Assembly (NCBI GenBank): GCA_900617975.1
Contig: UZAE01013736.1
Span: forward strand, 8,112-19,677
Direction: 5' to 3'
DNA: 11,566 nt
Source: Rodentolepis nana
Lineage: Eukaryota; Platyhelminthes; Cestoda; Cyclophyllidea; Hymenolepididae
This document shows positions 7,002 to 11,566 of the stretch, in pieces. Numbering within the stretch: the stretch's first letter is position 1; every line of letters starts with the position of its first letter. The position numbers and the translations under genes were made by a program. The notes beneath the pieces are model-generated. The model searched no databases. It had not been told where the DNA came from and saw nothing but the letters and a program-made list of their open reading frames with translations.

Positions 7002-7387
7002 CTACTCCTCATCCTTAACTGAAAATAGTCAACTGTCGTGTTTTGGAGCTGATCGTTCCCTCTTTCCGTGAACCAGACACGACATAGTGATTGATAAACC
7101 GGTCTTAATAATCAATTAATTGGCCTACACTGACGTGCTATCCAAGGTCAACTAGCTCGACAGAATTCTTCAAGACATTGAAGCTCATCTTGAGCAAACC
7201 GTAGTGTGCCTTTCTTTGTTAGGACCTACTTATCTGTCTACTCATAGCTATTAAGAGGCTACAGTGTCGAGAGTGGGATCAATCAATAAATTCTCTAAGT
7301 TTATCTATAAACTCTGATTAAGAAAACTAGAGATTAAATTTTGAAATTTGGACGTATTGAGATTTGCCCAACAATTGCCAAATCTGT
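7002..7387. other. no gene seen
   Basis: No supported frame, repeat or RNA fold. It lies upstream (5') of the minus-strand candidate ATG at 7001 and would hold its promoter if that unit is real; I see no TATA box about 30 nt upstream of the TCAGTT motif. Confidence 0.5.
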
Positions 7388-7450
7388 TGGTCCCAGGACC
7401 AGGATTCGAATGAAGAGTGCCCTGATGCCTTGACTGATCATCCTACTTAC
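7388..7450 (-). repeat. degenerate tRNA-like patch, possible SINE remnant
   Basis: On the minus strand CATTCGAATCC (7412-7402) matches the Pol III B-box consensus GGTTCGAATCC at 9 of 11 positions. It is preceded by TGATCAGTCAAGG, a loose A-box-like string, and followed by the near-palindrome TGGTCC-CA-GGACCA (7388-7401). The A-to-B spacing is about 28 nt, shorter than in a tRNA, and no cloverleaf can be drawn. It is not a functional tRNA; a decayed tRNA-derived SINE head is possible. Confidence 0.13.
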
Positions 7451-7757
7451 CCGTGAACAAGAAATCACACAGAAAATCAAGATTAAATTTGAATTTTTAA
7501 AAGTGGACAATTCTGTATTCTAGAACTTCTAATGCAGTAGGAATGCTGCTAACCCGGCTTCATTAGACTTACTATGTGTATACCAGCCTTATCTCTCCCC
7601 CCCCCCATACCAACCCAAAAAAATCATTTTGTTATTCCATATTCACGGACGTTAAACCATGTTCTAATAATAATAAACAGTTTTCTGTGAAACGGAGAAG
7701 GAAATAAAAAAGCTATTTTTTCAACCAATGTGTGAGTGATTAATGAAACAGATGAGG
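7451..7757. other. no gene seen; contains C10 tract at 7597-7606
   Basis: The only notable element is a run of ten C bases at 7597-7606, preceded by a short CT stretch. Several AATAA-type strings near 7668-7710 are part of A/T-rich simple sequence. Confidence 0.6.
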
Positions 7758-7778
7758 GGTGTCCAATTTCCGGACACC
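7758..7778. repeat. perfect 7-bp hairpin GGTGTCC / GGACACC
   Basis: GGTGTCC (7758-7764) and GGACACC (7772-7778) are exact reverse complements around a 7-base loop. It is short but GC-rich in an AT-rich context. No associated T-run or gene suggests a role. Confidence 0.65.
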
Positions 7779-8308
7779 GTCTTCGCCATCACTTACAATA
7801 AACACGCTCTACTTAACTAGGGAATACCGTAAGGTAGCGTGGAAACCACAGTCCCATATCTGCCTTCTGCATATGATTTATAACCTCCCCGAGGGCACAT
7901 GTTAGCAACGCTTTATGCCACCATGTTATATCACAAGTGCATTCAAATAGAAGCAATTAGAAGCAGCAACTCTTGAATAAATAACCCGACTCTTGCGATT
8001 CTCATAACTGAGATCCAGCGAATGATTCAAATTTCAAAAAAACACCAGCCAAGTGGAGCTCCGAATATTCTGGTCCCCTACTCTATAGCTGATTCAAGAA
8101 AGTTGTCGAGAGCATAATTAAGGGAAGATAGTACTCGAGATAAATATTCAATGAGTCACTAGAATCTGGATGATTATCAGAGAGAGTGAACGTAGGCAAT
8201 ATAAGGGCTTCAATCCCAGGAATTAACAACGCACTTAGGACTGTACACGTCTCTTTCAAAGCAGAAGGCGCTATTGCCGTTGAAAACATGCTCAATACGT
8301 CTTTACAG
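7779..8308. other. no supported gene; overlapping chance-length frames
   Basis: From 8186 to 8308 GC rises and both strands are open. The minus strand has about 90 codons between stops, with 81 counted from a TTG at 8328 and a real ATG only at 8286-8284, ending at TAG 8083. It includes several hydrophobic stretches such as ALLIPGIEALILP. Neither strand shows a family I know, and the lengths are expected by chance. Confidence 0.4.
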
Positions 8309-8370
8309 CCTTCACCGAAAACCACCAAAAATCCCTCACATCGGCGGCATCAGTCTGCTATGAGACACGT
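8309..8370 (+). other. weak candidate internal exon (62 nt)
   Basis: TCTTTACAG ends at 8308 and CGT|GTGAGTG begins a donor at 8371. The 62-nt segment between is open in two frames. One reads PSPKTTKNPSHRRHQSAMRH, a basic low-complexity stretch. The pyrimidine tract before the acceptor is short and no partner exon is evident. The segment is more GC-rich than its surroundings. Confidence 0.1.
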
Positions 8371-8374
8371 GTGA

Positions 8375-8830
8375 GTGCAGTTGGGTGCATTTTTCAAAAA
8401 AATTAATTAGGATGCTAAAGGGTTAAACACCAAACTTAATGACTTAATGAAAGGAGTGAATGAAAAATTTACATTAGAGAATTCTAGCACATAAAGGACA
8501 AGGAAAAATCTCTCTTCATGCATACATGCCATTAAAGCACCGACTTAGAAATGGCATAAAAAATCCAGATGCAATAAATTAGATGCACTAAAGCTCACAC
8601 CAATTACTTGAATTCAAAACTAAAGACTAATCGTAGACCTAATGGGAACGGAACTTTACAGTTAACTTGTAAATTTCCACAATAAAAAATGAACAAAATG
8701 CGGTGTGGGCACTAAGCAGAAAACAACCAATCAGCTGTTTCTTTCATAGTTAATGCATCAATATCTAATACAAGACACAGTCAAACTTCATATAGTTACT
8801 CTCTTGAAAGATAAACTAGGAATCAAAAGT
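8375..8830. other. no gene seen; AT-rich non-coding stretch
   Basis: Only isolated motifs are present, such as a CCAATCAG at 8727-8734 next to the E-box-like CAGCTG. No frame, fold or repeat of note. Confidence 0.55.
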
Positions 8831-8882
8831 CCCTCCCCCCTTCAGAATCATGAATTTCTGCCAGGGGGGCCTGGGGGGGGGG
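8831..8882. repeat. opposed C-run and G-runs (potential hairpin or G-quadruplex)
   Basis: CCCTCCCCCC (8831-8840) is followed, after 23 mixed bases, by G6 (8864-8869) and G10 (8873-8882) on the same strand. The C-run can pair with either G-run. CCAGG-GGGG-CCTGG (8861-8874) is itself a perfect small hairpin, and the G-runs together can form an intramolecular G-quadruplex. Confidence 0.85.
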
Positions 8883-9250
8883 TTAAAACGGCAGTCATGG
8901 TTCATCGAATCGGAACAATTTGATGAATGGTGTGGGTTTAACCTATCTGTCACTTAATGAAGGCTTCTGCAGTAGACAAAATTCAAGCTCCCTGAAAGAT
9001 ATTTTCCCGTCTTATCGGTACTATTAGCATAGAGACTTTAAAATATCCCCTAGTTAACATCGCAACACGTTGATATGTCTTCAGTTTTTAATGAAATCAC
9101 TAAAGTGGTGTGCAAATAGATTGACAGTTAAGTAGCTCTGAGAGAAGTTTGTCGCAGTACCAAACAATAACTTATTATTACAGGTGAAAAAATGATTCAT
9201 GAGACCAATCAGGAGGGCTAAGCAACAAGCCTAGACCAAGACACTGAAAA
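8883..9250. other. no gene seen
   Basis: No supported frame or repeat. It carries another CCAATCAG at 9205-9212. Confidence 0.55.
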
Positions 9251-9293
9251 TGGCACTGAAGGTTGCTAAGAGGAATGCCAATCAACAGTGCTA
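9251..9293. repeat. imperfect hairpin, 13 pairs
   Basis: TGGCACTG (9251-9258) pairs with CAGTGCTA (9286-9293), and GGTTG (9261-9265) with CAATC (9279-9283), separated by a symmetric 2x2 A-A internal loop. Two of the pairs are G-T wobbles. The loop is 13 nt. No known RNA family is recognised. Confidence 0.55.
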
Positions 9294-10176
9294 GTGGTAA
9301 AAATTTGGTTCAAGAAGGAATTAAATATATTTTAATCCAAATGATTAGATAAACAGGCATACACTTGGGTGAATGGATTCCCCTTTAAGGTACTAAAAAT
9401 TTTGAAATATTCAAGCAAGTTATCTTTTCAGCAAAAAAATAACCGAAATAGACTCCCGAATGTAAACTATGAAGAAAAATAAAAAAATCAGCATAAAATT
9501 TAAGCTTCCAAATTTAGTCTTAAACCAATTGTTGATCAAATGGTTAGAAGCACGAAATTCGTGTAGTTGGGAACGCAAAAGAGGTAGTCTAGAAAATCGA
9601 GTTGCGAAATAATGCCAACATCATGAGGGATTAAATAGCACAGGCAGTAGGAATGGAAGATCAGGTAAGCTGAAAGGTATAAGAGTGGCAAGTCAACGTA
9701 CGTGTTGCCAATTCAATGCCCAAATCTAATCCATTCCAAGAACTAAATATTCACCCCCCTCCCCTCTGTCTCCAACTCTACGTATCAGGGAAAATTACTA
9801 CTAATGGTTTCTAACATCTAAATAGACTTCTAGTAATCTGAGAAGCAATTGGTTGTCTGCCAATTTTTAGGAAGATCTAACTAAATGCCGACCTTTCTGG
9901 ATTTTACAAAATATCTCCATGAAGAAAGTCAGTTTCATCATTCAGGTACAGCTGTTAATACGGTTATTCAATCGAAAGCCACCTACCAATCAGACTCATT
10001 AGCAATGCTTAAGTTTTACTGTAATTCACTTAGTCACGACCACGTATCGATCAGAAAAACTATTTACGTGTTCATCACACTGTTGCGTAACAGACTAGAG
10101 CCAGAACCCCTCTGTTGAAATAGACACAAAGGAAAGTTGAAGCTAAAGCTTAAAATTTTGAAGTAGAATAAGGGAT
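9294..10176. other. no gene seen; AT-rich, one short C tract
   Basis: A C6-T-C4 tract lies at 9754-9764. A T-rich acceptor look-alike (CTTTTCAG near 9430) is followed by 16 open codons and then an in-frame TAA that overlaps an AATAAA string; this is not enough to call an exon. A 77-codon ATG frame at 9885-10118 is of chance length and unrecognised. Confidence 0.5.
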
Positions 10177-10244
10177 GGAGAAAGAAAGGCAAAGAGAGAA
10201 AAAGAGAGGAGGCGAGGGGGGGTGGGGGGGGGGGGGGGAAGAGG
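10177..10244 (+). repeat. homopurine tract with G7-T-G15 core
   Basis: 65 of 68 bases are purines; the exceptions are C10190, C10213 and T10223. GA-rich sequence leads into G7-T-G15 at 10216-10238. Such tracts can form triplex H-DNA, and the core can fold as a G-quadruplex. The opposite strand's frame, which encodes a proline run here, is an artefact of this composition. Confidence 0.95.
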
Positions 10245-10998
10245 TATTATGAAAAGAGTCAAACATGTGTTCCATTCAAGTAACGCTAATAGCAATGCAA
10301 GTGATACCGGTTGCCATGCAAATGTAGTGGTAACCCTGGAACAAAGAGCTTTCCAACATTTGCGGCCCCCCACCCAAACTTGACTCCACTCAGCTCTTTG
10401 ATAAGGAGAGACTTGCTCTCGCCCCTTTTCTACAACGACTCGTTGCATTTGACTAAAGACAGGTGGGAAAGACGTTGTAGAGGGAAACGCCTCTATATCA
10501 CATGATATGACTATCCCTATAACGTCGAATTTTTTTGTCTTAAGATAATGTCATCTCAAAGTCATAACAACATCGGCATTTTGGACTTTTTGCGGAAGTC
10601 GAGTTGTAGGGAGAGAAATGAGAGGCTGATATTTATAACCCATTGTATACTCCAATAATTGAAGAGACCCTGGGGGCGTAACCCGGAGTTTCACTGAGCT
10701 ACAGAAAATATAAAGAGGGCTCATTTTCCTCTCTTGACACGGGACTCAATCTCATTACGTTTCTTTTTTAAGGTTGGCGGGTTTAATAGCAGATTTTTAT
10801 CAATGGTTAACTTGGACGTTTCCAACATCTACTCATTTTGACTTTGGGAAAACCCACTATAGAGAGTGTTATGATAGCCGAATATTCAGTTTTGTATCTA
10901 CATGAGAAATTCTTCTTGAGGTGAGGAAACTTGAGTATGATTGACTGTCCCAATCGTCAAGTGTGGATGCTTTACCTATCTAAGCGGTGGTAATTGAT
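10245..10998. other. no gene seen
   Basis: There is a good TATA match, TATAAAGAG, at 10709, but no TCA-type initiator at the right distance. On the minus strand TAGCTCAGTGA (near 10702-10692) matches a Pol III A box except at its last base, without a usable B box. No frame is convincing. Confidence 0.5.
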
Positions 10999-11026
10999 GA
11001 TATATAATAATAATATTAATAATATC
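10999..11026. repeat. AT-rich (TAA/TTA)n simple repeat, near-palindromic
   Basis: The 28 bases from GATATATAAT to AATAATATC are built from TAA/TTA units and are nearly self-complementary end to end. This is simple sequence. Confidence 0.9.
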
Positions 11027-11131
11027 TGATGCTGTGACCACAGTTACTGATTCTCTACTGCACAAAATTTGAGGATTTCCTCGAAAACCGGAGACCCTGC
11101 ATCTAAACCAATTGAAACTCTAGGCTTTATT

Positions 11132-11186
11132 GACTAATTCTCAAGGCAATGGTAGCAACCAATTGGCAAGAACTTCATTAGGAGTC
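11132..11186. repeat. interrupted hairpin
   Basis: GACT (11132-11135) pairs with AGTC (11183-11186), AAT with ATT inside it, and CAA-TGGT (11147-11153) with ACCAATTG (11158-11165) with one bulged base. The total is about 15-16 pairs around a 4-nt loop with a large internal loop. It is modest and may be chance. Confidence 0.35.
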
Positions 11187-11539
11187 CCCGGATCAGGAGC
11201 GAACGAATACGTCTGCACTAGGCATGCCAACGATTCCAATTCTAATCCACCATTTATAGTTACCCTTTAGCCTATTACCATTTTGTGGCAAATGTTATAA
11301 CAAACATGTCCATATTTGCGATAAGTCATAGGGTATTTTGAACGTACGGATTCCACCATTTAATGCAACTACCGAACTTTTCAAGCACATAAAATTGTGA
11401 AATGATTCAATCGTCTTTACTTTTCTTTACTGAAATGGCTAAAACCAAACAGAAGAGGGGAGTGTGATGTTCTTTTAGAAGAAGTGGGAAAAGAAAATGG
11501 ATAATTCTCAAGTAACCTTACCGTTACGTTCCTCCTTCA
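11187..11539. other. no gene seen
   Basis: A/T-rich sequence without supported frames, folds or repeats before the terminal C tract. Confidence 0.55.
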
Positions 11540-11540
11540 A

Positions 11541-11566
11541 CCCCTCCCCCCCCCCCTCCCCCCCCC
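11541..11566 (+). repeat. terminal C tract (C4-T-C11-T-C9)
   Basis: The last 26 bases are C except for two T bases. It is the same kind of tract as those at 1452, 1771, 3062, 7597 and 9754. Because the sequence stops inside it, this is probably where an assembly broke rather than a biological end. Confidence 0.95.

Noticed and set aside
8083..8328. Minus-strand frame with hydrophobic stretches
   Set aside because: It needs a TTG start for this length; with a real ATG it is shorter, and frames this long are expected by chance. The plus strand is also open here.
9885..10118. 77-codon plus-strand ATG frame
   Set aside because: Chance length, no family resemblance, and no splice or poly(A) signal tied to it.
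10143..10448. Minus-strand frame with a proline run
   Set aside because: The open frame and proline run are a by-product of the homopurine/G tract, which lacks stop codons on the opposite strand.
10680..10704. A-box-like TAGCTCAGTGA on the minus strand, suggesting a tRNA
   Set aside because: No B box matching the consensus follows at tRNA spacing and no acceptor or anticodon stem can be paired.
1..11566. Bacterial operon, phage, CRISPR array or toxin-antitoxin system
   Set aside because: No dense same-strand genes, no Shine-Dalgarno/start pairs, no regularly spaced repeats and no recognisable prokaryotic proteins.
1..11566. Autonomous transposon or retroelement
   Set aside because: No reverse transcriptase, integrase or transposase motif is readable in any frame, and no paired long terminal or inverted repeats are visible.

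Overview
This looks like eukaryotic, probably invertebrate (arthropod-like), non-coding DNA. By eye it is AT-rich (GC in the mid-to-high 30s per cent), CpG is not obviously depleted, and there is no dense gene packing, operon, Shine-Dalgarno/start pairing or bacterial gene. It carries many long C or G homopolymers, a CA microsatellite, AT-rich simple sequence and small imperfect hairpins. The last 26 bases are almost pure C, which suggests the contig stops at an assembly-breaking homopolymer. I cannot name the species.

I recognise no known protein family, rRNA, intact tRNA, CRISPR array or intact transposon. Most open frames of 60-110 codons are what chance gives at this base composition. The exception in length is a 187-codon minus-strand frame (3024 to 2461), which still shows no recognisable domain.

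Layout. 1-2460: intergenic or intronic, with a G/C hairpin (500-540), a pre-miRNA-sized imperfect hairpin (1105-1192), a larger inverted repeat (1637-1752), two C tracts, and a CCAAT/TGACGTGG cluster (1940-2109). 2461-3331: the densest part, with the 187-codon minus frame, a GC-rich hairpin inside it (2686-2726), then on the plus strand a pyrimidine tract with no AG, a small candidate exon, a well-formed 83-nt intron and a second small open segment. 3332-4569: almost nothing except an AT hairpin. 4570-5078: a TATA/Inr pair at canonical spacing, a CA repeat and a 97-codon frame. 5079-6286: nothing convincing. 6287-7001: weak two-exon candidates on each strand, the minus one ending in a stop followed by AATAAA. 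7002-11566: non-coding, with a degenerate tRNA-like patch, several hairpins, opposed C and G runs, a 68-nt homopurine tract with a G-quadruplex-capable core, and the terminal C tract.

No set of genes visibly works together. The gene-like calls are splice-signal hypotheses with low confidence; RNA-seq and cross-species conservation would decide them. I found no convincing undescribed system. The best leads are the spliced mini-unit at 3128-3331, the minus unit at 7001-6599, the 1105-1192 hairpin and the promoter-like sites at 4570-4601 and 1940-2109.
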